The position numbers and the translations under genes were made by a program. From Scolanthus callimorphus (Eukaryota > Cnidaria > Anthozoa > Actiniaria > Edwardsiidae), in NCBI GenBank assembly GCA_033964015.1, contig CM066914.1:14065831-14129830 (forward strand): DNA of 64,000 nucleotides, read 5' to 3'. Numbering within the stretch: position 1 is the stretch's first letter; each line of letters opens with the position of its first letter. The notes beneath the pieces are model-generated. The model was not told the origin of the DNA. It ran no database searches and was given only the letters and a program-made list of their open reading frames with translations. Below are positions 1 through 10,941 of this stretch, in pieces.

Positions 1-305
1 GTACAGAAAAACCATATAGTAAGTGAAGCTGTACTTATTGCACAGTGCTTCTCGGCTCTCAATGTGCTAACAGGGGTCTTTTAGTGGTCCTTCTGCAGTG
101 AAAAATACTACAAGCAGCACTTTTGTGTGACAAAATTGAAAAAAAAAACAGCCATCTATGTTAAAATCGCAATTGCAAGGTTTTCATTAATCCAAAATTC
201 TGTGTTTGGAAAAATGCATTTGCCATAAAAATATTAAAATACAACACATCTGTTGACTTTCTCTCAATAGATCATTGATGCAAAGAGAGTTGCCATTGGC
301 CAGAC

Positions 306-3300
306 ATGGAGCTGTTTGAGCAGCTAAAGAATAATCAGAGTGAAGTATTTATGGATGTCTCTGAACTGCTCCTCAGATTTGCCAATAACATACTTAATGA
401 TCCTAAAAACCCCAAGTACAGATCAATCAAGATTGCAAACAAGATCTTCCAGAACAGGCTGCTCCCTGTTGAGGGAGGGGTAGAGTGCCTGTTTGCTATG
501 GGTTTTGAAGAGGTAAGCTTATAGACACCTGGTTACTACTGGTCATCAGACATTATTTAGTCAAAAATTGGGATATTGGCTGGTGATGATGTACAGTTAA
601 AAATAAAGCTTGAGTCCAGAACTGTGACTGCCATATTCTTGGTTTGCATGTGACGTCACTGGTGGCCATGTTGGTGGTACAGAACAAAAGAAAGTTCATT
701 TGCTCCTTTTATTCAGGTCACCGACATGGCCACCATGCTTTTGTTATTTTATTCCCAAAGGAATGATTGCAAATCAAGAATTGGGGGCATAAAAGAATTG
801 GACCCAGAATTTTGTTGCAAATCCTCTCATTTCCCTACAATAGACCAAATCGGCTAACAACTTGTTTACATCTTGTTGCCACCTAATTCAGATGTGATGC
901 TTCCTCTGGGTGGTTACTATTGTCCAATTTTCTCACTCGGCCGAGTGCAGGAGTGCATGCGCAGAACTAACAAAGTATCCACCCAAAGGAATCATCACAT
1001 GATCTGAATTGGGTGGCAACAAGATGTAAACAACGCTAGCTGATTTGGACTATCACTGTATTTTCAATGGAGAGAGGAGGGTAGGAGGTCATACTTCAAC
1101 CCCATCCATGAGGGTTATGGATTTTTTCTGGAATAAAAAGGAGAGGCCAGTGGTGGAAGATCTTTTGTAAAATGCCCCCCCATGTAAGAGTACTATGTGG
1201 ATTCTTTCTATTACACAATAACAAATCCCAATGCTAAAGGCTGACTTTGCAGGCTTTGGAGGTACTAATTTTGTATTTATAGCATTATGTTATTATTTTT
1301 CAGAGTGATGACCATCTCATATTTCAAACCAGCATGTCACTTGATGCATTACATACATTGCGTGACACAATACAAGCAGAGCGTGACAAATACAATAAGT
1401 GTAAGGGAAATCTGTGCTCATCAACTGCACCAGAGGGGGCATCACAGCAGTGGGAACCGGCTGCTTCTGTAAAGAAACTTCAGGCATTAACTTCTAACCA
1501 GCCAACACTTCCTTCCATGGTGAGCTGTGTAACATTCATAACTTTTTATGGTGGAGGCAAAAGGGGCTAAGAAACATGGTTCTTAGCAGGACGTTTATTT
1601 TTAACTTCACTTCACTGTCACAAGTCTCAAGTGCAGCCCATCCTTTGTGTCAGCCACTACACTGCCACAGATACGTTACTGGTTGCACCCCTATGAAATA
1701 TACTCATACAGTTGTGATTCCTTTTTCCACAGAGCCAGTCCCAACTTCAGTTCTATGCCAGACTAAAGAGTTCGTCAGATCATGTAATGCTGTACGAAGA
1801 CCCTGAGCTCCAGCGGCGTGCTCGCAGCTGCCTGCCTATCAAAGAACTTGAACACAAAGCACATGAGATGAGCCGTGCAAGTCAGGAGGGTGGTGGGAAG
1901 GGTGTAAGCCACAGGGACTGCCTGGTCTTGGTTTTGTTACATTGGTTTAAAAGTAAGGGTCTTGGTTGTCATGATTATAAGAAGATTTTAGAGTAACTTT
2001 TAGCAGACATGTTATTTAGCACATACTGAGCCAGATTTAAACTGTAGTGACAACCTGGTGGCTTTTTGCATTCACCCAACTATAAAACTATACACTATAT
2101 GACTAAACTGACTATAAACTCTGAATAGAGCACTCCCCTTCATATAAATCCCCTTACATTTTTAGGATTCCAGCTATAATGTATGCACGCGATGCATGTC
2201 TCTAAGTGAGCAACATTTGGTGAACAAAGTGTAAAGAAAGTGCATGCTCTATCCTGTTACCTGTGGAACATGTCAAGGGCAAAAGTGTGTGCACACATAC
2301 TAGAGGGGAAATGATCCATTTCGAGAGGGGATCCATTTCCCTCTATTATGTGTTACTACTTAAGGTTGTTTTAAAGGACTTTTCAAGAGCCAAGAAACGT
2401 TATGACGACTTTTTAATTCTGGGGGATTTGAACAAGAGGGCTGCATTTTTGACTGAGCTGCTCTAACCCTGTGATCGAAATAACTTGTTCCAATAGTCAT
2501 AAGAAAATCCAGTCCATTATATATATATATCAAACTTATAAATCTGTGCAATTTACCCTACCAGCGTTCTTTCAATGGGTGATAAACCCGAGTGCAAGCC
2601 ATGTAAAGAGGTGGGAGTTTATCAGAGGAATGGAATCCCTACCCTAGAGGATGAGAAATGGGGAGCTGGAGTGGTAGAAGAGTACATGTGTCCCATGTGC
2701 AAACAACAGATACGCTTTCCAAGATACAACCATCCAGCTAAACTACTGGGTAGGTACTGTAGATAGTCACAGGTAGACAGAAAGAAAGGGGTCTACTCTT
2801 CATCATGAGGAAACTCCATGCAGTCGAAATATGCGACCACTAGACAAGGATAGGTTTGAGGACTGAACGATCTGCAAGAGGATGACGAAAATTGCTTCCG
2901 TGCAGATTACAAACATGGGGGCTGTTGTACAATTTATATATCTCCCCCCTCCCCAAAGCTATGCCCCTGTATTTTTCAAACGTCCGCCTTGTACGGGGTT
3001 AGAAGGATTGGCAGACCACTAGTTTATTGTACCAACGGAAAGACTACGAACCACAGTAAAAGAACTAAGATCAATGACCCACAATATCGGCGCTTCCATA
3101 AACGAAACACGCGCCCTCCTTCTTCGAATCACTATTGTCATAGCTATTACTTCTGTGTTTCTTCTGGCAAAAGAAAATGTGCCTACGTCTTGGAGCCACT
3201 AAGCGGTAAAGGCGTCAAAGCAAGAATCATGATAAAACTGATTTACAGCACGTTTCTTCCTGTCCAGAAACTCGGTGTGGACGGTGTGGGGAGTGGGCGA

Positions 3301-6300
3301 ACTGCTTCACGATGTTCTGTCGAGTGCTGGGCTATGAAACTCGACATGTTATCGATTGGACCGATCATGTATGGACTGAAGTGTTTTCGGAGTCGCAAAA
3401 CCGCTGGCTACACTGCGATGCATGTGAGTGTGCTTGCGACAAGCCACTTGTGTACGAAGCGGGCTGGGGCAAGAAACTTCCTATGTCATCTCGTTCTCCA
3501 AGGAGCAGGTAAGAAGGAAATTAGCCTTGTGTTTTGTTATATGATCGCGCAAAGGATATGGAATGAACGACTCATACGACGTGTACAATGAGCTTGCTAA
3601 ACTTGTCACGCAACGTTTAACGAACCCTTGTTGTGCGGCCAAATATTTTCACGTTTTCCACCGTTACGAAACTTTTGACAAATGTTGGGCGCAAGTAGGT
3701 TATGGTTTTGGATCCTCAAAGATGTCTTTCGGCATGTTTCAAGGGGTTGGCCTTGGACGGACATGGAGACTTCGTGCGCTCTCTTTCTTCTGGGGTGCGC
3801 AGGGTTCAGGTCTGTTCTACCATGGGACTGGAAGGTCCCGAGTGTCCCCAAGGCTCCTGATGTTCACCTTTCATGGAACAGATATATTAAATACCCAACA
3901 TTCTTTGCAGGTGTTCGATGTCACGTGGCGCTATTCAGCCAATCATGAGGCAGTGCGGAAACGGCGCACCCAGGTCCCTGAGCAGTGGCTCGCCGATATC
4001 GCGATCAAGATGACCCAACAGGTTAGTGGCGACATGATCACAGCTAAAGTCATCACAGCTAAACTTTATCAACAGCTAATTCTAATCACAGCTAATTTCA
4101 TCGCAGCTAATCGATTTGAAAAGAACAAACAGTTTTGTTGCTAAAAATAGCACATAATCTACAGTGTTGGCGGACAGTCCTAATGTGTAATATTGCCACT
4201 CCGAGTAATGGACTCCTGACATTGTTAGGGAAGTGGTCAAAACAAACAAACTTTTACGGTACCCGATTTCGTCAGGGGAGGTTTTAGCTGCCCCGCCACC
4301 CTCAAATCGGACACCTAAAAAGTTTCCTTGTTTTGACTCCCTCTCTTAATTTTTCAGTTGCAGTCGGTTCTGCCGGAGGACCGTCGCCAGTACCTCCAGT
4401 CGCGGACTATGCAAGAGCTGATCGAGTTCGTGACCCTCAAGTCCGCCACGCAGGAGGAGCTGCAAGGACGCGTGTCAGGTAGCCTGGCCTGGAGGAAGAT
4501 CCGCGGGGAACTGGGCTCCTCCGGCCGTGCTAAGGTAAACTAGTCTCCTAGCAACCGCCCGGATCGGGGTCACGCAACACCGGGGAGCGTGCAAAAATAA
4601 TTTAAAAAAAAATTCCTTTGTCTCTGTTTATCTTGCAGTACACGCCTTATGTTTTTGTACCATCTGAAGAAGATACGAAAAACCGACGGTAAGCTTAGCC
4701 TGAGTTAACTTAGCGTCTGTTAACTTTGGCTACGGTAAGCTCAGTTATAGAACGTGTAGCATGTACCACCCCTAAAAAGCGACCACTATCGATTCTACCG
4801 ATGGTAAACGCAGATATAGGATAGTATTTGCAACCACTGAAGCGACCACTGTTGTTTTTCAGTAATAGTGATGTGGAAAGTGTCCTTCTGTGTTCTTCTG
4901 CCTGGATTCACAGACCGTAACATAAATTACGCTCTCTTTACAGCGCTCCGTCATAGATCATGCACTATACATCCATATTTGAAACTTATTTTGAAGTAAA
5001 GTGATGACCCGGACAAGACATATATTAATACCTTTTCTGTGCACTTTGCTCTGGACCATTTTCTATCGCCTAACGCCTCTGCGCACAAGGTTTAAACATT
5101 TTATAAGTTAAATAGCATGCTTGCAGGCGGTACTGGGTGTTTTATCGCGGAAAACCCGGTCCGTTCCCTGATCGGGCGCCATCTTGGAATTTTGAGGCGC
5201 GCGGTTTCTCTTCTTTCCTCCTCCCCTCTCCCCTCTCCCCTTCGCCCGATTTTTGCGCTCGTCCCCGGGACCGCGCACCTCAATATTCCAAGATGGCGCC
5301 CGATCACCGAACGGACCAGGTTTTCCGCGATAAAAACACCCAGTACCGCCTGCAAGCATGCTATAAGTTAAAAGCAATATAAAATATTATATCATTTCTC
5401 TATATTATTTCTTATCTAGGATGCGTATCCGTTATAGCGCCGCGATTGATAACTATTACCGCGTCCTGGACGAGACCCTGAGCCGCGAGTCGCGTCCCGC
5501 ATTAGACGACTGGAAGTCGGGAACCAATGCGGTCGAGTCCATCTTCCGTAAAGTGGAACACGACTGGAAAATGGTGAGTTTGATTTCTTAGAAGGCTAGA
5601 ATTTCTAGAAACCTAGAATTTCTTCACTGCGCTAGAAAAAAACTTTGATGCGTAAACATCCCCTGCGGTTGTTCACGCATCAAATCCCGCCCTAAAATAC
5701 TGTCCAACCTAGAACTCCCTTTTCTCAAACAACAAGATCCCTTTCTTTGGAATTTCTATTTTTCTCTGCATAAAAGACCTGCGGACTTTACATATGTGAA
5801 GTAGACCCAATATGTGCCCCCGTACGAAATCCGCATTCGTTTATTTCTAGACCAGGACTTATTTTCTCTTTTCTTAGGCGTACCTTGCGCGCATCGAAGG
5901 CTGTGCCACGGGCTCCATCACATGGAAAGTTGACGTCTCCAGCTCAGGTCACGTGATCGACTCGGTGTCCATGGTGATCAGCAGTGATGCGTTCGAGAAT
6001 GGTCAAGTGGAATGGAGCGTGCACGGGGATGACGAGGAGCGCCAGTGCATCACCTTAGATGGGAGTAAGTGCAGTAGAACTTAATATGGGTAACATCCTA
6101 GCGATACCTAGTGTTCGCATAAGCCTTCCTTATAAAGCTGATAAAGCAAGCGAAAGCAAAGCGTGGCTTTTTTAACGTCTGAAACTCTTACTAACTGAAG
6201 TCAAAATTATAAGCGGACTATACGAGAACAGAGGAAAGTTGATGCAGTTGACAGATCGTAGAAATGTACGATTATAAGTTGATCGCTTAGATAGAATTGA

Positions 6301-7994
6301 GTTTACCCAGGCATTTGACTTGCGACCGACAATGGAAACGCACTTACAATTTACAGCGTAAAGGGAAATATAGGAAACTCAAACATCAACCATCAAGTTC
6401 ACGGCAACTCACTCCACGACAAGTGTAGATTTTCTTGATGTGAAGGTCATCAAAGTTAACGGGTCGTTGCAGAGTGATCTGTACTGTAAACCGACAGACA
6501 CACATCAATATCTTCTGTGGTCTTCCTGTCACCCGCATCATTGTAAGACTAGCATTCCATACTCCCTCGCTTTACGTCTACGTAGGATCTGTTCCACTGA
6601 TGAGTTCTTCAAGAAACGGTGCTCGGAGCTTACGACCTATCTGCTGACCAGGGGCTACAGTGAAAACCTCGTTAACCAGAGCATCGCCAGAGTTACACAG
6701 AGATCCCGCGCAGATGTACTCAGGACATCCAGAAGGAAACCCAATAACACCAGAGTACCTATAGTTCTAACCACCCTCTCCTAAGAAACGCTCACAAGAT
6801 TGTCAGAGAGACATTTCCCATCATGTGCGTGTCAGAGACAATGAGGCGGATCGTCAAGGAGCCTCCTATAGTAGCTTTCAGGCGCCCACCAAACCTGAGG
6901 GATATTACCGTGAGGGCTCGGGTCCCATCTGAAGACGACTCACAGCGAGGCATGAGACCATGTGAGGACAAGCGATGCGGCACTTGTGCGTTTGCTGAAA
7001 CAAGCGACAGCTTTTGCAGTTCCAAGACCGGGAGAAAATATCCGATTAGAAGCACCCTGAACTGCAAAAGCAAAAATGTCGTTTATCTCATATCCTGCAA
7101 AAAGTGCCCAGCGCAGTACGTCGGGGAAACCAGCATGCCTCTACACGCACGTTTCCGTAATCACAAGTGTACCATCAAGAACTGGGAAAAATATGCAGAA
7201 ACGTGCCCAGTGGCGGCCCACTTCAACCCCAGCAACGGCCATAGCATGTCAGACCTTACCATCAAGGCAATCAAGAAGGTGGTCAAGTCTGAAGACCTCA
7301 CCACTGTAGAGGGCTTCTGGATAAACAAGTTGAGAACAATAACTCCTGATGGACTCAATCTTAGAGAAGAATTTTAGTTTTTCTCTTTTGTAACTAGCGT
7401 ATTCTTTTCCTTGCGCGCGTTTGTCTTTTTGAGCGCGCGCAGCTCATTTTTTGTATATACACGTTATCATCTTCGTAACGGTTTTAGTAGCCGCCCTGAT
7501 GAAGGATTGAAAGTAAAATCCGAAACGTTGGCATCTCTCGGCTCCTGTTTTGTCTGCTTTTTACCCTATTTACAATTTACAGCGGAAACGCACTCGCGAA
7601 TCAGAGTGGATTTAAGATCGGTGTCGTGAGTAATGCACACTTACTTTGCGTTTACTCCTATATGTTTTATTCAGAATCGGTGTATTTATTTTGAGTTTGG
7701 TTTACCACCCTCATGTGAAATCATGGAGACGCACTCATGAATTACAATGGAAACGTACTCTCCAATATCTTTGAGTGATCAAAAGAGCCAAAAGCTCATT
7801 GATATATTTGTTTATCCACAGATAAAGGCAAGCAGTCGTTGACGTGTTTACGTGGTTCCAAGACTCTGACCTTGACTGCGCACTTGAGTGGAGGTAAAGG
7901 CGCCACGGCCTGGCAACACGCCCAGCTGTTCCGTCAGTCGATAAATCAGCCCCAAGATGAGTACCCATTGGACATTGACCTGACACTTACATAG
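306..7994 (+). CDS. NGLY1: Peptide-N(4)-(N-acetyl-beta-glucosaminyl)asparagine amidase (N-glycanase 1), 11 exons
   Basis: Cytosolic enzyme that removes N-glycans from misfolded glycoproteins exported from the ER (ERAD). Coding exons: 306-512, 1304-1519, 1733-1952, 2565-2749, 3268-3508, 3911-4021, 4358-4534, 4639-4688, 5420-5573, 5878-6064 and 7822-7994, all with GT/AG borders and matching phases. Domains in order: N-terminal PUB domain (exon 1, p97-binding in the family); two zinc CxxC pairs (ECKPC and MCPMC, exon 4); transglutaminase core (exon 5) with the catalytic Cys in CGEWANC, His in DHVWTEV and Asp in HCDACE; C-terminal PAW sugar-binding domain (exons 9-11, ending [10 protein letters not shown] and a short acidic tail). 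About 640 aa against 654 in human. Two one-base frame breaks interrupt it: at the CCC run 2587-2589 and at 3478-3481. An AG acceptor precedes the first exon at 270, so a non-coding 5' exon may lie left of the window; the ATG at 306 gives a PUB start of normal length. Confidence 0.95.
841..1052. mobile_element. Palindromic MITE in NGLY1 intron 1
   Basis: About 212 bases with imperfect terminal inverted repeats of about 70 bases. The left end begins TAGACCAAATCGGCTA; the right end is its inverse, finishing GATTTGGACTA. There is no coding capacity. A non-autonomous DNA-transposon remnant is the simplest reading; superfamily not assigned. The rest of intron 1 shows nothing recognisable. Confidence 0.7.
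5113..5363. mobile_element. Palindromic MITE with 9-base target duplication, NGLY1 intron 8
   Basis: 251-base foldback element. Its left end, TAGCATGCTTGCAGGCGG, is inverted at the right end. A 9-base direct repeat TAAGTTAAA flanks it (5104-5112 and 5364-5372). A pyrimidine-rich centre (5215-5245) separates the arms. Nine-base duplications with long inverted ends are typical of Mutator-like elements (known); the assignment is inferred. Confidence 0.8.
6359..7569 (+). mobile_element. 5'-truncated Penelope-like retroelement with GIY-YIG endonuclease, NGLY1 intron 10
   Basis: Flanked by a 15-base direct repeat TTACAATTTACAGCG (6344-6358 and 7570-7584), read as a target-site duplication. The left part (about 6370-6783) encodes the end of a Penelope-type reverse transcriptase (motifs TTSVDFLDV and [11 protein letters not shown]). 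The right part (6823-7374) encodes the linker and a GIY-YIG endonuclease ([10 protein letters not shown] then YVGET, followed by RFRNH). The two ORFs are out of frame by one base near 6775-6790. The 3' end (7378-7569) is non-coding and holds a hammerhead-like core. Most of the reverse transcriptase is missing, so this copy is dead. Confidence 0.88.
7496..7526 (+). ncRNA. Hammerhead-ribozyme-like core in the 3' end of the Penelope-like element
   Basis: CTGATGA at 7496-7502, a 5-base stem (GGATT 7504-7508 with AATCC 7517-7521), then GAAAC at 7522-7526. This is the conserved core order of hammerhead ribozymes, and Penelope-like elements are known to carry such motifs. I could not place a convincing stem III or cleavage site, so activity is not claimed. 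Confidence 0.5.
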
Positions 7995-8015
7995 CGACAG
8001 GGAACACATCAGAAG

Positions 8016-8435
8016 CCCATCAACAGGAGCCTCCATCACCTGTTGGTGGGCGTCCGAAGCACAGGGAGCCCATCAACAGGAGCCTCCATCACCTATTGGT
8101 GGGCGTCCGAAGCACAGGGAGCCCATCAACAGGAGCCTCCATCACCTATTGGTGGGCGTCCGAAGCACAGGGAGCCCATCACCAGGAACCTCCATCACCT
8201 ATTGGTGGGCGTCCGAAGCACAGGGAGCCCATCAACAGGAGTCTCCATCACCTATTGGTGGGCGTCCGAAGCACAGGGAGCCCATCAACAGGAGCCTCCA
8301 TCACCTATTGGTGGGCGTCCGAAGCACAGGGAGCCCATCAACAGGAGCCTCCATCACCTATTGGTGGGCGTCCGAAGCACAGGGAGCCCATCAACAGGAG
8401 TCTCCATCACCTATTGGTGGGCGTCCTAAGCACAG
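8016..8435. repeat. 53-base tandem repeat, about 8 copies
   Basis: Near-identical 53-base units, each containing GGTGGGCGTCCGAAGCACAG. The array begins about 20 bases after the NGLY1 stop, so it probably lies in the 3' UTR. Units are 1-2 substitutions apart, implying recent expansion or homogenisation. Open frames across it come from the repeat period and are not genes. Confidence 0.95.
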
Positions 8436-8929
8436 CTGTGCGAAAACCGAATTCAATAATTGTTTTATTATACATTTTAAAGAAGACAAATTAAAACGAT
8501 GCCAATTGACTTTCTTCAAAATGGCTTTGTTCAAATTCAAAATGCAAACACGAAAGAGGGGCTTGGGAACGAACCGAACCAAGTTCATGCGACATTGAGA
8601 ATTGGTTGTTTGCTCTCGACCAATCAGATTTGCGATAGTGAGTTCAATGTATAATAGTTCTTTGTTTTCCAGCTATGCCTTTTCAACTAGAAAAAGAAAG
8701 AGCTGCTAGCTGGATTCACCTAATGCACAGTACAACCGGAGAAATAAAATATCGATGCATGATCGCCCTACCTAAGGTTCCCTCGAGTAAAACCCAACTG
8801 TACAGTGCATGCAAGTAATTTCATTGTTAACAAGAAAAATATAATTGATTTAGCAATGCAGAATAACAAGATGTTGACAAAATAAAGAATTCTATGACTC
8901 CAAGCGAGCTCTTGAATAACAAAACAAAA

Positions 8930-9985
8930 ATTGGTATTAGTCATTTTCGCTCACGGCCCTTTGTTATCTAACAATCAGTATTGTATTCGGAATAACATTC
9001 CTCGTTTTCGCTCACGGCCCTTTGTTATCTTACAATTAGTATTGCCTTCCAATTAGTATGAGTCATTTGCACGCACGACCCTTTATTAACTAACAATCAC
9101 TTGTCTTCTAAATAACATCCTTGTTGGCGCTCACGGCCATTTGTTATCTAACAATCGCTATTGTCTTTTAATTAGTGTTAGTTATTTGCGCTCACGGCCC
9201 TTTGTTATCTAACAATCGCTATTGTCTTTTAATTAGTATTAGTCATTTGCGCGCACGGCCCTTTGTTATATAACAATCAGTATTGTCTTCTAATTAATAT
9301 TAGGCACCGTCCACACTACGCCGGCTAAATTTGAAAACGGCTAAATATTTATACGGTTGTGCCTTCCGTCCACACTACGCCGGCTAAATTTGAAAACGGC
9401 TAAATATTTATACGGTTGTGCCTTCCGTCCACACTACGCCGGCTAAATTTCCACCGAAACCGGATCTTTTCGAAAACGCTGCCGAAAGTGGAAAGTGGAC
9501 GGCGAAAACGGAGGTTTTCGAAAACGATGACGTCATGTCACACGGCTGCGAGGAATTTATGACCGCGGGCTCTCGTTTTTCTTTTGGCGCATGCGCTAAG
9601 CTGACTTTTTTTGTGCGTTTTCAAATTTAGCCGGCGTAGTGTGGACGGAAAACTTTTGCTCCGTTTTCGAGGCAAATTAGCCGTTTTCAAATTTAGCCGG
9701 CGTAGTGTGGACGGTGCCTTAGTCATTTGCGCTCATGACCCTTTGCTATCTAACAATCAGTATTGTCTTCTAATTAGTATTAGTCATTTGCGCGCACGGC
9801 CCTTTGTTAACTAACAATCAGTATTGTCTTCTAAATAACATTCCTCGTTTGCGCGCACGGCCCTTTGTAATCTAACAGTCAGTTTTGTCTTCTAATTAGT
9901 ATTAGTCATTTGCGCACGGCCCTTTGTTATCTAACAATCACTGTTGTTTTTGTAAATAATATTTGTAATTTGCACGCACGACCAT
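8930..9985. repeat. AT-rich satellite-like array, about 60-base units, split by a MITE
   Basis: At least ten degenerate units with the core CGGCCCTTTGTTATCTAACA followed by TATTGTCTTCTAATTAGTA. The array runs 8930-9300 and resumes 9722-9985 in the same register after an inserted transposon. Units have substitutions and small indels, so it is older than the neighbouring 53-base array. Nothing recognisable was seen in the AT-rich stretch 8440-8930. Confidence 0.85.
9303..9718. mobile_element. PIF/Harbinger-like MITE with TTA target duplication
   Basis: Inverted ends GGCACCGTCCACACTACGCC at the left and its complement at the right, about 42 bases, flanked by TTA on both sides (9300-9302 and 9719-9721). 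A 59-base direct duplication of the left end occurs inside (9308-9425). The 3-base TTA duplication suits PIF/Harbinger (known), but superfamily is inferred. The internal segment 9500-9640 recurs at about 31875-32015. Confidence 0.8.
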
Positions 9986-10452
9986 TTTCAGTTTATTTCG
10001 ATAGAAAATTGAACGATTTCTAACGAATTCTCCAACAAGGTTGGGATGCAAACTTTGTATGCTAGTTTCCGAGCATGTCCGTTCATGTATTGTTCTTGCG
10101 TCTACATCATGTCGTGGTCCTCCTTTTTCGGGCGATTTTTCCATACACTTATGAAGGCAATTTGCAAATATTCGTCCCGTATTTTCACTATCGCTCCCTG
10201 CCCTCCTTATGAAATTCCTAGATCCGCCTCTGAACACATATTTAAGTTGCAGGTATTTCTTCTGTTGGAGCCCAGATGATGCTATATTGGTTATTTGGCT
10301 TCCATTTCTTTTTCACAATCGTACAGACCTAAACAATGGGAAAATAAAAATAGCTAGGTCTGTTAAAATGCCCAATCACGATCGACTATAAACAAAGTGA
10401 AGGAGTGGGATTTTCACTAATTTTATTACTAGCCCAATTCCTAATGCCCTGT

Positions 10453-10578
10453 TCTGCTGTGTATTTTTGTTCTGCTGTGTATTTTTGTTCTGCTGTGTAT
10501 TTTTGTTCTGCTGTGTATTTTTGTTCTGCTGTGTATTTTTGTTCTGCTGTGTATTTTTGTTCTGCTGTGTATTTTTGT
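10453..10578. repeat. 18-base tandem repeat, 7 perfect copies
   Basis: Seven exact copies of TCTGCTGTGTATTTTTGT. The period is a multiple of three, so several frames are open on both strands; this is a by-product, not coding evidence. It lies about 360 bases upstream of the chondroitin GalNAc-transferase start. Confidence 0.97.
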
Positions 10579-10941
10579 ATGGCAACCACAAACTTGAAAG
10601 CGACCAAAAACAAAGTTGCATTAGGAGGAAAAAAATTCACATAAAAATTAATTAATTAAATGAAACACGTCATTTGACAAGAGATAACTGGTCGCTAATT
10701 TACGCCTCGGTGAACACTTGTTATGTTCAGTGGGGTACCTGTGTTCCAACATTTGCATACGTAATGACTTTGTAGTGCAAATACAGCTGACTCTTTCGCG
10801 GCAAAAGGTCAACACAACGGACTTGTTTATATCTTCATTTATATAACATGGCATTGGTTTATATTACCAGGGATCTTTTGATCCGTATATTATTTAATCC
10901 AGGAATACGTGTATGACACATAAGCTGTGAAAATTTCAGCA

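Noticed and set aside
5101..5382. Four overlapping ORFs
   Set aside because: All lie inside the 251-base palindromic MITE and mirror each other across its arms.
8043..8598. Three overlapping ORFs (repeated GGRPKHREPI-type peptides)
   Set aside because: They are the 53-base tandem repeat read in three frames; a repeat unit without stops gives long ORFs by itself.
8016..9985. CRISPR-like array
   Set aside because: Units are contiguous tandem repeats without unique spacers, and the DNA is from an animal.
10376..10655. ORFs with SAVYFC or QQNKNT repeats on both strands
   Set aside because: Products of the 18-base tandem repeat, whose period keeps several frames open on both strands.
10927..10941. 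GTG start for the chondroitin GalNAc-transferase
   Set aside because: Animal nuclear genes start at ATG; the first in-frame ATG at 10942 directly precedes the membrane anchor.
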